NCBI GenBank assembly: GCA_016617855.1
Contig: JAECUM010003186.1
Coordinates: 21,278-85,277, forward strand
Direction: 5' to 3'
Source: Megalonaias nervosa
Taxonomy: Eukaryota; Mollusca; Bivalvia; Unionida; Unionidae
Length of the DNA: 64,000 bases
Shown: in pieces, positions 48,231-60,540 of the stretch
Position numbering within the stretch: the first letter of the stretch is position 1
How the letters are laid out: every line of letters starts with the position of its first letter
Program-made: the position numbers and the translations under genes
The notes under the pieces: model-generated
The model's input: only the letters and a program-made list of their open reading frames with translations
Database searches by the model: none
What the model was told of the DNA's origin: nothing

Positions 48231-50065
48231 TCGATCAGTCAATCAGCCAATCAATTCATCATCAGTCAGTCAGTCAGAAAATCAATCAGTCACCTCTAAA
48301 ACCCATCAAGCGACCAATATATCAAACAATCAATCAACCGACTGATCAAGCTATCAATCAACTATTCCAATCATCCATTGATCAATCAATCAATCAATCG
48401 ATCGATCGCTGATTCATCCTATCCATCAATCGATCATTCAATCAATCTATCAATCTGTTGATTTATATGCGCTTCAAAAGTAGTCCTTCAATTTTCATGA
48501 CAGGCGTATCATGGTACGTCTTGTAACATTATCTTATTTCTCCATGGATATGGTACATTTTTGCATCGGCTACTTTTTCAAAAGGAAACTTTGGATAGTT
48601 CTTACAACCTTGTTTAAACATTTGCATCTTGTATGTATTATACGTCTTAAATACATTAAATAACAAATTGTTGAATTCAATTAATTAACATGATTTATAA
48701 TCTAGGCAAAAAGAAAGCATAGAAATCGAACTTAGTCATTTTTTTTTCTTCAAGCAGAAAACAACAAATAACTAATAGATTTATCCTAACGTTCATGTTC
48801 GTGAACTAGATTGTTAAGCAGGCTTAATTAAGTTACGTATTCACATGGAGTGAACAAAATGTAAGGAGTCAATGCGCATGCTTCGTGTGATTCTGTCGAC
48901 AGAGGAAGTCTGATTTTCAACAGGCTAATGATTGAAGCATGATGTAACAAGGGATGCATTCCTTGTCCTAATACCCACAACCAGGGTTTGTCATGATTTA
49001 ATACGCATGATAAAACCTGCTTGTCTTCTCACATTTGAGAAAATTCATTTTCTCGTTTCAGAATGAGATCAGATTTTGTCATTTCCGTGCCGTAAGTAGT
49101 CGTGGGTGTGTCAGAAACGTTCATGTAACAACGTAACAACACGTAGTGGAGATCTTTACTTTCACGAATACCGTTTTCTCTTATTTGTGAAAATTCGTTT
49201 TTTCATATTGAAGCAAAGCGCCTTTTATCATCATCGTCTAGCTATGTATTAACACTGTGAAGATTCATACTTATTCTATTTAAAAAAAAAAAATTCAGGA
49301 TAATTTGGTACTTTGATTATTCATTTATTTTGCTACATTGAATATCGAAATCTGAAATAATAGTCATGTAAATTTATATATGACAGTTAATTTTGTAGAT
49401 TTGATAATTTACTGAAAAATTGCCATATGTCTGTCTAAACTTGGATGCATTTATATTCACCCCTTAATAATCTACTATTAAAAAAATTGCATGCGTTTCG
49501 GATTGGAGTATAATCAAATATTCTTTTCAAAACCACACTCATTTTTAACATACTATAGTTGATACGCTTAGATATCGTTAAAACTGTATCTTTCCTTGAC
49601 TGTGAGCAAATAAGATGTAAAGTTTGGGAGACCCGTCATTACAACGACGTAGGATTTTACGCTCTGAACCACTCCATAGGCCACGCGTCATTCAGGATAA
49701 AGCAGCCTTTGTCTATATTATATAAAACCTGATGTCTGTTGTAAACTGAGACTTAATGTTTCCATGTTTTATGTTTAAATAAGTTCCCTGACCAGTTTAC
49801 CCGTAAATGACGTTGACCATTTGCAAAGGGACGTCACTCATGTCTGCCTTTATAGACCGTGTCGATTTCTGTATTCACAACTCATGAAAGAAACTATAAA
49901 ATATACAACCGTTAGGAAAATCAAGACGTATATTTGACATAGGTTCAAATAGTCCATCTTAATATTGCTCCAACTTTATTTTTAGATGTAAATGTAAAAT
50001 AAATTGCTGTAGATTATCCCACAGTCAAGCTACTATGACAGCACAATTTACCTCTCTTAAAATAA
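48231..50065. other. Degenerate tetranucleotide repeat then gene-poor sequence
   Basis: From 48232 to about 48470 the sequence is a decayed ATCA/ATCG tetranucleotide array (AATCAATCAATCGATCGATC). Beyond it no gene or element was recognised. Confidence 0.5.
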
Positions 50066-50660
50066 GTAACAGAAAAGAGTGTAAAGCAACAAGTGTTATA
50101 AAATTCAACAAATAATTTATTTCTTTAGAGTACAAAGTGAAATTTTAAATAAAACTTACGGTATTGCGAATTAAACCCCAAAATAATCCTAAAATTACAG
50201 ACACAAGTCCTAATAATAAAAGTTCTGAATAAGCTTTAGTGGAAATCCAAATTAAGTCCAACGCTGAAGTGTTGATGTGCCTGTGTTGGCTCGTATCGTG
50301 TTTTTGTGCCGACAGTCTTTTGTTGAAACACAGTAAACTAATTTCAGGTTAAGAATTCACTATAAATCCCAGTGAATGTTTCTCTACAAGAATATTATTC
50401 TTATTGAGCACTCTTTATTTCCAGAGAAAATATTCACTGAATTAAATAATTTGAAGAAATAAATTCCAGCCAAATGAAGTTCTGGACACAACAATAGTAC
50501 AAAATTGATTCTTCTAGATCTCAGAGCACGAATGAATAATCTTTCCAGTAACAAGATAATATTGTCTTCCACTTGACCTCAGGCCACAATGAACATTTTC
50601 TTAAATAACATTACCTAATGGAAGATATCCTTCTAGAAAGATGTTTACAAAATAAAATGT
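50066..50660 (-). mobile_element. LTR relic of the gypsy element
   Basis: AGAAAAGAGTGTAAAGC, AAATTCAACAAATAATTTATTT and AAACTTACGGTATTGCGAAT align with the corresponding blocks of the LTRs at 47141, 56728 and 30718. It lies on the 3' side of the minus-strand pol region, where an LTR is expected. Confidence 0.6.
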
Positions 50661-52310
50661 TAGTTATTATTAAAAAGTATGTTGATAAATTATAATATAT
50701 AACCTGGATTATGTCAAATACACCAGGTAAATATCTCTGGTGCTTATTTGATTTCTTAGACTAAATAATACACTGAATGATCTACGCCATTTCTGTCTTC
50801 AGGAATCAGTTCTGCACCAACCCCACCATCACTTGCATCAGCAGACATTTTAAATGATTGAAATTGGAGCTGAAAGAACTGGTGCACTCTTAAGAATGGC
50901 TTTTAACTTATCAAAAGCCTCCTGGGATTTTTCAGAACAATGCAACTTGGTTTTCTTGCTCAACAAATTTGTCAGGGATTCAGCAATTATGGAAAAATTG
51001 GAACAAAATTTCCGATAGTATCCAGCCATACCCAAGAATCGCATCACTTACGTTTTATTGATAGGTACAGGGAATTCAGAGATAGCCTTGACCGTATTAT
51101 CTATATGTTTAACTTGCCCGTGTTTCACGATGTGTCCTAGAAATGTAACACCAGCACGACTAAACTCACTTTTGGATAAAGTAATTGTCAAATTTACATC
51201 AGGGTGTGTATCAAAGAATTTCCGACTTGTCTCTAGGTGATCTTTCCAGGTATCGTTTAGATGATGACATCACTGATGTAAACATCACAATTATCTATAC
51301 TAGATGTAATCATGCTCGTTAAACTTTGAAATGTACCTTTCATCCCAAACGGCATCACTTTATATTGATAAAGTTCATCTGGAGTCGCGAATGCCGAAAT
51401 GTCCTTTGCCCTTTCCGTAAGTGGAATTAGATAAAATTCCTTTTAGAAGGTCATTTGTGGTGACATACATTGCATTTCCAATTTTATCAATGCAGTCATC
51501 AATTATTGTCAATGGAAATGAATCTGTTTTAGTCACACTCTGCACCTTTCTATAGTTAGTGCACATGCGGAAAGTATTATCTGGTTTCGGAACATGTACA
51601 CCTGGTGTAACTCCAGTCACTTATACTCAGTTCTAAACAGTCATTCTTCAGAAAATACTAAAGTTCTTTTTTCAAAGATTCTTGTTTGAGAGGGTTCATC
51701 CTGTATGAAGCTGTTTCATTGGTTTGGAATTTACAGTTACAACATCTTCGTAGATTTTATTTGTTCTTGTAGGAACATCTGGAAACAAGTGCTCATATTG
51801 ACGTAACAACTGTTTTAGTTCATTCTTTTCTTGTTGCTGCAGATGTTAAGGTTTCTGGTCCAGATTATTCATAACTTCTAAATTCAGAAGATTGGTTACT
51901 TCAAAGCCACTAACGTCCTATTGCTTTCCATCGCTTAGGTCCTCACTCTGTGGGACAAGTACAACTAAACTGATTGCATGATTAACCTGGCTATCGCTAT
52001 TAACATACTCCATTAGCATATTTATATGGCAAATTTTTTTTTGTTGGTTTTGACTCACAGGAGTATGGATGATATAATTTAAATCACTTACTTTCTTTTC
52101 AACTGTGTAAGGACCTTATCGCTTAGCCCGAAGAGGATCTTGTGGTATGGGCAAGAGAACCAGAACTCAATCACCAGGCTGAAAAATTCTTTCTTTTGTA
52201 TTTTTATCACACCTTAATTTCATTTTTGACTAAATATAGTTCAGATTAATTCCTGCAGGTGCACCAGGTAAATTGTAGTGGAATTACAATAACCTAAACC
52301 CAGACCCAAA
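50066..52310 (-). mobile_element. Ty3/gypsy remnant with integrase end upstream of RT (Gmr1-like order)
   Basis: On the minus strand, reading from 52230 downward, three blocks appear in order. First is an integrase C-terminal block (ERIFQPGD, DPLRAKR, GPYTVEKKVSDLNYI, CHINMLMEY). Next is a linker (YEHLFPDVPTRTNKI), then RT (VHVPKPDNTFRMCTNYRK, TKTDSFPLTIIDDCIDKIGN). A connection region follows (FLGMAGYYRKFCSNF, PLTNLLSKK-like) at 51047-50850. An LTR-like stretch lies at 50066-50660. Ordinary Ty3/gypsy elements place integrase after RT-RH. Integrase before RT is the layout described for Gmr1-type gypsy elements. The RT catalytic YxDD region is missing or unreadable and many stops are present, so the copy is dead. 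Confidence 0.75.
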
Positions 52311-53789
52311 TGAACATGTTTACTTCTATTAATAATGATCCTTATATTAAACCCATACACAAAGAGTATAGTTTAGCTATATATTAACTGTTTACAGAAT
52401 AAAGATATAATAATTCAGGTCAAGTAGAAAATAAACTTGATTTTGGACAAGGTTAAACCCAACATACAATATTACATTACAATAGCATATAATGAGATAA
52501 AACAAAAGTTGAAAAAGAACTACCTACAAACAATGCAAATTAAATATACATATCATACGTAAACTGGTAGATGCTATAAAGCTTAATGTAGAACACTGGA
52601 AAACTGCACAGCGCAAAACTTCATTCTTTGTGAAATAATATTGGAATGGAACTAATTTGATAATTGTATAGTGCATGCGAAGATGGTAGAGGTCATACCA
52701 ATTATAGTATAACAACTCTCCCTGACGTTTACGCCTAAAATGCCTTATACTGTACCAAATACGGAACAGATATACCGGTGCAGATGTAGCGTTCAATTTG
52801 ACACAAGTTTGAATGGAAATGATGGTTAAATTGATGTGGCACTTACTAGCTGCTACGCAAGACATGGTTTCATTTCCATATTGGGAGACATATTTTTAAA
52901 ATAATATTCATAGGCTTACGTTTATTGCAAACCTGGTGACAGCTTTAAGCTTGCAATGAAACTTTAAATATGTTTAAGTTGACTTGTAAGTTGGGGATAT
53001 TAATTGTTAACTCCTACTAGCATGTTTATATCTTTTTTCAGTAAGTATTAATGCACAGCTTCGTGTCATAAAATGACAAAAGGGTATATTTATAGCTTTA
53101 TTTAAAATTTATTGAATAATGTATGGATAGACAATCAATAGATATTACATTGACAGATTAGTAAACGTTACTGTATCCTTTAATATCTTTTCATCATGCT
53201 GTTTCTATGACAATCAGTACATGATCATAAAACTAATGACATAAATGAAATAACACCACCTCATATTGTAATATGCAACGTATTAAGAGGGGCAAACAAT
53301 GGCCTAATTTAGAATAGTACTTTATGAGAAATCTTGCATAAAGAACAAGTTGCTATAATACTTCCTAAGATTTCTTTTAAATTGCAAGATATGTCATTTT
53401 TGATTGAGTTATCTAAGATATTAAGTTCATAAAGTATATTATAAAGGTTGTAGGATATGTTATGTCCTTTTCAAGTTTCATATAGTCTTTGCAATATAAC
53501 TTTTAAACCTCAGATATTTACCTTTGAAAACTTTAATCACAAACTATGCTGTGTCCTGTACAAGGGATGTCTATAACATTTATTGATGAGATATCTAATA
53601 TTTGTATTTTGCCTTGCTATTTTGGGACCTTGGTTATATCACTAGCTTTCGTGGTTGATAACCACATCACTAGTTTAATAAATCATATTAGTTTGAAGAT
53701 AGCGTTTAAATGTCGGAAACTCTGAAATACAAATCACAGCATTTAAATTCTTTATGCAAATCTTTGCCATTTGTCTGTTTTACAGGAAA
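52311..53789. other. Upstream region of the Ig-like gene
   Basis: No gene is supported. It would hold the promoter and 5' UTR of the gene at 53790, but no specific element can be named with confidence. Confidence 0.4.
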
Positions 53790-55359
53790 ATGAGAAAATT
53801 GTCCTCATTGAAATACCATGCTGTGCATTTCCTTCTAGCATATCTTTTACTCTCTGTGTTGATATCACTTACTATAGGTAAGTAATACTTTTATGCTCAT
53901 ATTATTGGTTCTGTAGTACAACAATATTAAATTCACAGTTTGTTAGAAGAGTATCAATATTATTCCAAAATTATTAATAAGGTAATGAAAATAAGAGGGT
54001 AAAATAAACATTAAAACTAAAAGAAAAGCGTTTGAAAAAGTGCATATATTCGTAACTATTTTACAATCTTCATTGAAAAAATGAACTAGAAAATAAGTTA
54101 TATCTCATAATTAAATTCTCCGAAATAATTATATAAAACATTTTTGTTGTTTTCTTTTAAGGCAAGGAATCACAATTGAGACCAGTTATAGAAAGTAATA
54201 TCGGCTGCAGCACTGTTTTAAGAAAATATAAAACATCACATGAAAACATACATTGCAATTTGAAGTTAGCTCAGTTTTACCTAAATTGTCTGATATTGTC
54301 AATCCATTGCTGCTGATATTGATAGTGTAACCTGCAGATGTCATACTCTTTGGAATAACCGTACAAATTTAGGTTTTGTTTTATGCGATGAAAAAGTAAT
54401 ATACGACGACCTTTGAAATTTAAACACCGGAACTATTGAAGATTTCCTATTTTGGTGTTCATATTGTCATTTTTTCCTTTATTATATTTATGCCAGGTTC
54501 ATTTAATACAATCTCCGCAGCTCAGTGTGAATACAAGGATGCTAACTTAACATGGCGGAACACACCGACATATTCACTTAATGATGTCAAAGCCATGACA
54601 TGGTACAAGGGGAAAGGAAGTCTTATAGCAACCTGGCTGGAGGGGAGAGGGTTCGTGGAGTACCATCCTTATATCGGTCGACTGATGCAGATTGATGAGA
54701 CTGGCATCATGATAAAGAAAGCAAACAGATCAGACAGCGGGACCTACTGGTTATCTCTGACACTTGCATCCGTCGATCACAAGTTAGAAGCAGCAACGCA
54801 TCTTGAAGTGACAGGTACATCTATTTTTGGAACATTTTAAAGGACTGTTGTCAGGGAAATAATAGTATTATGTGATGAGAGTGTGAAAAACTAGATGGTT
54901 AATTATGTAAGTGTTATGGATGACCAATGCAAATATAATGAATTTAAATCCAGAGTATAGTTTAGGTTAACACAAGTGAAGTTGGTTTGGTCATTCTAAC
55001 GTTGTTTTCAAAAGCTTAAATACAGCATTGATGTTAGTTGACAGTGGTATCAAAAGGAAAATGTAAGTAAATAATAGAATAGTTTAATATTTTCTTCTGG
55101 TCTGACAGTGTGTGTGCATTACAAATGGTATGTGAGATAATAACGATTAGAATTTATTTAAACAGTCGCTCCATCGAGTCTATGCAAACCTAGAATCACA
55201 CAGGAAGGATCACTTATAAAAGCAGACCTACCTCCTGAGGATTGTGGTATACCTCAGCTAACACCAAAATGGAAACATAATAACAGGACTATCTTCCAAG
55301 AGGCCAGTCTTTTTTCTGTTTTGCAGATCATGATTGTTTACCCTCTTTCACAATTTTGA
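53790..55359 (+). CDS. Secreted or membrane immunoglobulin-like protein, three exons seen
   Basis: Exon 1 (53790-53877) starts MRKLSSLKYHAVHFLLAYLL, a signal peptide, and ends at a perfect GTAAGT donor in phase 1. Exon 2 (54497-54814) begins after a TTATGCCAG acceptor and is 318 nt with phase 1 at both ends. It encodes one Ig V-like domain: AQCEYKDANLTW, the core Trp in MTWYKGKGSLIATW, and the DSGTYWLSL signature near its end. The usual second cysteine after DSGTY is absent. Exon 3 (from 55166 after TTTAAACAG) opens in phase 1 with APSSLCKPRITQEGSLIKAD and DCGIPQLTPKW, then meets a stop at 55357. Further splicing is possible, so the C-terminus is uncertain. Symmetric 1-1 Ig exons and the signal exon fit a receptor or secreted lectin-like Ig protein of molluscs. 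The ligand is unknown. Confidence 0.7.
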
Positions 55360-56727
55360 ATCATGTATAATGTATAGCTATATTGCTTGTTTAACATTTG
55401 TCCATGATTGTAGATTGTACTTTATGATAATGATCATTTATAAACAGGATGTTTACACGACTAACTTGTGTCCGTGATTTTAAGTCGTAAAAACATATCG
55501 ACATAAACATTGAGTTCAGAACATTTTGAAAACACACGTCTTTACATAGCAGAAGTTCAATGACAGTCTTGTTTACAGAGAGACTAGGTTTTCGCTGGAA
55601 GTCTTCACATTATATTAAGTTATAGGTCAAGCGAAAATTCGTATAAATAGTGATTTGATAAACAAACAATTCATTGTAGTTTTAATATCAGTTTCTGTGA
55701 ACACTTTACAGCTGTGTTATGATTCGAGCGGAATTATTTATTTAAATTATTAAACGGAAGTACTTAGTGCTCATTGACTTTGGACTAACAAATTATTTTG
55801 AAAGTTTGTGTACTCATTCAAACATATTCTGGATTGCATCATTGTGGTACATCAGGACATCAAAGGCTCTTGAAATTCATTCGGAACAATCTATATTTTC
55901 GGCCTTGGGATAGGACATTAAGGATTGGTTTGAATTTAATTAACAATACTGTGAGTGTCTCTTATCTCGCTATCGAGTGAGTCTAACACATTTGTTTGGA
56001 TGTAGATTATATTTGATTCTGTAACATTTATGAATGTAGAGCCATCAATAAAATAAAAAATTAACTGTCAGCAATGTTGATGATATTGTGATGTCAAGAT
56101 GTTGTATTTGGCTATTCGCAGGTAAAACTAAATTTGCAAGAGCAAAACCGCCTTTAACGTTCTCAAGTCCTCAAATACAAGCCTGTTGCCACTTAATTTT
56201 AAGTGCTGACTGAAAGGAGTGCAGAATCGAGTTCATCTTATCCACATTTACAGTATAAACTCAAATGACCTTATTGCATAAATATTCCATCGTATCTTTA
56301 AGACTAAAATTGCATTTTCGACGCAGATACTGTAATAAATGTTACATTCACGAATGTGTGAAATTTAGTTTCACTTATTATGAATATTTGACGTACTTAT
56401 ATCCCTTTAATTTATTTTTGTGTGTTTGAAAATTAGAAATACGTGTCAGCTGTGATTTTATGGATTTTTGAGCCTCTGTATTAATGTTCCATTTAAGGGA
56501 AAATCTGGCCTTCAAACTTATGTTATCTGTATTTATTATCCACATTTAATTCAACGTCATTCCTGAGGTTTTGAAAGCTGTCTCTTATTAGCTACGAAAG
56601 AGAGCGTCATTTAGTTACAACAGGACCACACTATAGTGCCTCTTTCCAGGTACGCAGAAGAAAAAAAAATTTGATAAAATCCCTTTATTTGCCCGTGTAG
56701 GAAATGATAATATTACGACAATGGTCT
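55360..56727. other. Downstream of the Ig-like gene; nothing clear
   Basis: AT-rich sequence that may contain introns or further exons of the Ig-like gene. I could not place an exon with a matching phase and domain content. The frame at 55798-55980 has no motif. Confidence 0.35.
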
Positions 56728-57516
56728 TAAACCGAAAAGAGCGAAAAGCAAAAGTTTTGGTAAATTCAACAAATAGTTTATTTACCTAGAACAAAAAGTT
56801 AAAATTTAAAAAGAATTTACAGTATTGTGAATTGAATCATAATAGTCGAAACGTATAGAGTATCTGGAATGAATTCCAGCTATGTTCCGAATGCATTCCA
56901 GCCTTGAATGTGCTGATATATCAATTATCTGGAATATTGTTGATGTGCTAAATAGTGATTTAGTCCGAGGGGTATCACGGATCACTTTGTAATTCCATTA
57001 AATAATTTAAATAGATAAATCCTCTCAACTTCAAACTGAACACATTTGAAAGACTGATTCCACTTTCGAGTTTAGATCGGAACGAAGAACTTCTGTTTAC
57101 TTCTCCGTTATATAAAAACCTAAGTAACAATATGAGGACCAGATTGAGGGTCAAATGTTTACTTATAGAACATTCTAAGTTGTTAAGAAGATCAGGTCTA
57201 TTACTAAAACGTTATTAAAGAATATGGCGAATAGCAGATACGCCAGGAATTCCCGAGGGAAAGTCAGTGTCCTGAACTCAATTCGAGGCAAAGATGTTTA
57301 CCTACAAATAAGTATAATCTTAAAGTATAATCTATAGCCATAGACAAAAATTAGCTATGTAATATGTTGTTTATAATTAAAGCGACATTAGTAAGGTAGA
57401 CGTAAACACATACCTTCAATTATGGACAAAGGTCAATCACACAAGCATATTAAACATAAATCAAATATAATCATGGACAGAAGTCAATATACAACACAAG
57501 TTAAACATACATAACA
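56728..57516 (-). mobile_element. LTR relic
   Basis: It shares AAATTCAACAAATAGTTTATTTACCTAG, GAATTTACAGTATTGTGAATT, CTTGAATGTGCTGATAT and TAGCTATGTAATATGTTGTTTA with the LTR-like relics elsewhere in the window. It ends ACATACATAACA at 57516, comparable with the ends at 31462 and 48074. No coding part is attached. Confidence 0.6.
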
Positions 57517-58159
57517 ATAAGGATATTTGGCAGTCTATGTATCTTGGATGCAGTGGATTTTTTTCTGGATTATGTTATTGCTTCTGAATCCCAATTAGGT
57601 AATGTCCTGTAGTTTGATGTTAGTTGAGTCTTACATTTTGTGAGATCATTGTGTTGTATGCTTTACTTTACGTTAGAATTTTAAAATGTCAATGATGCAT
57701 AAGCGTCATTTCTAAATAAAAAAGTTAAGATATATGAATGGAGGGTAAAAATGTTTGGCTACAATAGTTCAAGAATGAATATAAATCTAAAGTAAGTCAC
57801 GATTCTGTGATCAAACAGATATAATTTATTACCGAAAAATTACTTGAGATGCATTATTCAAATTTTGTTGTTGACAATACAGGATATTTTTCATGAGTAA
57901 ACTGAGTCATTATTGAATTGTAAAAGCACCAGAGTCAAGCAAGGAAATGACAAACTTAAGATCAGACGTTAAAAGCTCTAAGATAATATTGGTATGAATA
58001 TGATGACTCGAAAACATCTGAATTTGAAAAACAGGAAATTTAGTGATGCAAGATTGTAGTGGAAAATGTCAAAAGATCCAGCGAACGTAAAACCCTGAAA
58101 TATTACAATGAATAATTTTGATCAAAGTATTTTAATCTGTAAGGAATTTTAATGAATAC

Positions 58160-58965
58160 ATATAATTATACCAGATGAAGATGTTTTGCCTTTTAATCAA
58201 ATATATGTAAGAGGAGGGTTTAAGGCGATGTTTAATGAACTAAATAAAAATATTTCCATTGAAGTGGTTTAACAAGCTTTATATGAATTAAAATTAGGCC
58301 TCAGTGCTGGTCCATGTATGAGTTTTAATGAGTTCCTTATTATGGTTAAGATGTACTTTTAAATACATTCTGTAAGTTTTAAATGCTGTGTTTAAATGTG
58401 ATCGCTTTCCAGAAACGTGATCTGAAGGTATATTTATACCGCTACAAAAAAAAGGAAAAATTAGTCAACAACTTTTACGCGTAAGACACTTTTGAGTTCG
58501 TACGTAGATTATATTACTTAATACTAGGCTTAACGACTGGGCAGAAAACTATCTTATCTTTGTCCAAGCACAAACAGGATTTAGAAGAGAAAAAAAAAAA
58601 CAAAACAAAAAAAACATCGTAATTTAAAGTGAAGCATATTTGTGCGTTTATTGATTTTACCAAAGCGTTTGACTATATAGTACTAGATAACATTAAGAGT
58701 TTGTTGTGTGGGGAAATATTCTAAATATAATAAAAACCAATACAGAGTAATGTAAAGTCAAGTGTTAAGTATGATAAAAAAAAGTGACGAATTCTCTTAT
58801 GTCATTGGTTTGGTGTCCGGCAACGTAAATGTTTATCACCATTTATTTTTTCAATATCTGTAAATAATTTAGTGGAAGAATTTGAGATGCATGGTATTGG
58901 CATATTTGTATCGAATTTGACAACTGCGCCACCAAACGTGGATACAATTGTTGAAATTCATGACT
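58160..58965 (+). pseudogene. LINE reverse transcriptase relic
   Basis: In plus-strand frames the order of a non-LTR RT is seen. First comes LYELKLGLSAGPCMSFNEF (RT-0/1 region), then RLNDWAENYLIFVQAQTGFR, and ICAFIDFTKAFDYIVLDN, which holds the first catalytic Asp motif. SSVKYDKKKSDEFSYVIG and VEEFEMHGIGI follow. The ADD box is not readable and stops occur throughout. It is a long-dead LINE, distinct from the CR1/L2 tail at 39.4 kb. Upstream of 58160 an eroded region may hold the remainder. Confidence 0.75.
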
Positions 58966-60540
58966 GATGCAATAATCGCTGTTATATCTTAGCAGAATTT
59001 GCTCTTTGAAATAAAAATATATGCGATTTATTCAATGGCATAAATAATTGTTTATTTGTTGAATATACTTTATGGTAGGTGCATTAGGTCAGATGTAAAT
59101 ATTTGGATGCATTCAAATAATTTTGTTTATAAGGCGGTCATTAGGTGGTAAATTTAAACTTTGCTTACGGTTCAGGCAATATGTCAAATTTATTAAATAT
59201 GGAATCATAAAAAGACATATTTACAGCTACAGAATAGTCCAAGTCTTCTAGATATGAGAACAAATCCTGTGCCAGGAGAATATGTGGCGTGCGCTGAAGG
59301 AGAATCGGCCACGTGCTACAAGGGAAACATTTCGGACTTGTGCTCGAGGCATACCAGTGAGTACCAATATGAGCAATCACATACGACCTGACACGTTTCT
59401 AAGAAATCTTTTAGAAGACACACAAACAATCGCAATAGGTCTTCTCTGGAATACCTGATGCCATCCTTTGTTAACGAGAAGAAAGGTAATTTTCTGCAGA
59501 TTTTTATATGAAGAGTGGATATTTCCAGAGTTCATTTTTCCAAAGACGTTTAGTAAACAAGCCGCATTTCTATCGTTAGCGAACTATGGAGTTGGTAACT
59601 GATTTGCGATCTCGTAATGTTTCCTAATTTTTTCATATAAGCACAGCACAAGAACAGATAGCCTCGTAATTTTCAAACCTCTTTTTCTTGCCATTATGCC
59701 AGATGATTGAATTGGAATTTTGTATAAACTTATGTAGGTGACGTCATTTGCTCTGTGCAGTTTGTCTAGAAAATTATGTAATATGGATGCTGTCTACTAC
59801 TTACGCGCTTTTCAAAGTGCATACAAATTAAATTGCTAGATGTGTGTGAATACAGATATTTTTCAGGTTTTAGAGATATTTTAGTGCAAGGCCATTTAAT
59901 ACCTAAATCCTCTTTCCCTTACCAAAGTGGATGTGGATAGCATGCTTCCTTTAGCACTTACATTACATCTTATATTTCTATTTTTGTTTTTAAATCTGTA
60001 TATTAGTGTCTTTTGATTTGCCTTTAATGTGATCAGCTTTGGTTACTAAGCTAACACTGAATCATATGTGCAGAATATTTTGGCAGAAGAAATTCTCGAT
60101 TGATCAAAATGTGGTTTTTAAATCCAATAATTGTACCACTGTAAAAAAAACCCCATCATTGAATCCTGTTGTCGCTTTGGAAACATCTTAGAAAATTATC
60201 TTTCCCATAGATATTGTGAACATGTGAGAGCTATGGGTACGTTAACAATCTTATTTGGCAATTGCTTTGTAAACAATATTCCATTTTTAAGCTTTTTCAC
60301 GTGTCTATATCGTGTGACGAAGCACTTCGTAGCTGACAAAATACACTGTAACATAAACTGATTAACTTTGATATTTTCTGATTTCAGCTGACATACTGAT
60401 TATTTGTACAAAATCGTGTTAATGTGTATATCACGAAAGAGACAAAATACAGCTTAAACATATCAAGCGTTGATTTAATAAATAAAGATACTTTATATAC
60501 GGATGAATTATGGCTGTGTACATGTACCTACGTAAGTAGT
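58966..60540. other. Gene-poor stretch
   Basis: No supported gene. The minus frame at 59165-59380 (71 codons) contains no known motif. It may hold the eroded 3' part of the LINE. Confidence 0.4.

Noticed and set aside
48034..48242. YVCM-repeat frames on the minus strand
   Set aside because: They are translations of the (ACAT)n microsatellite.
48231..48470. Possible CRISPR-like or satellite array
   Set aside because: It is a decayed ATCA/ATCG tetranucleotide repeat with no constant repeat-spacer structure, in a eukaryotic context.
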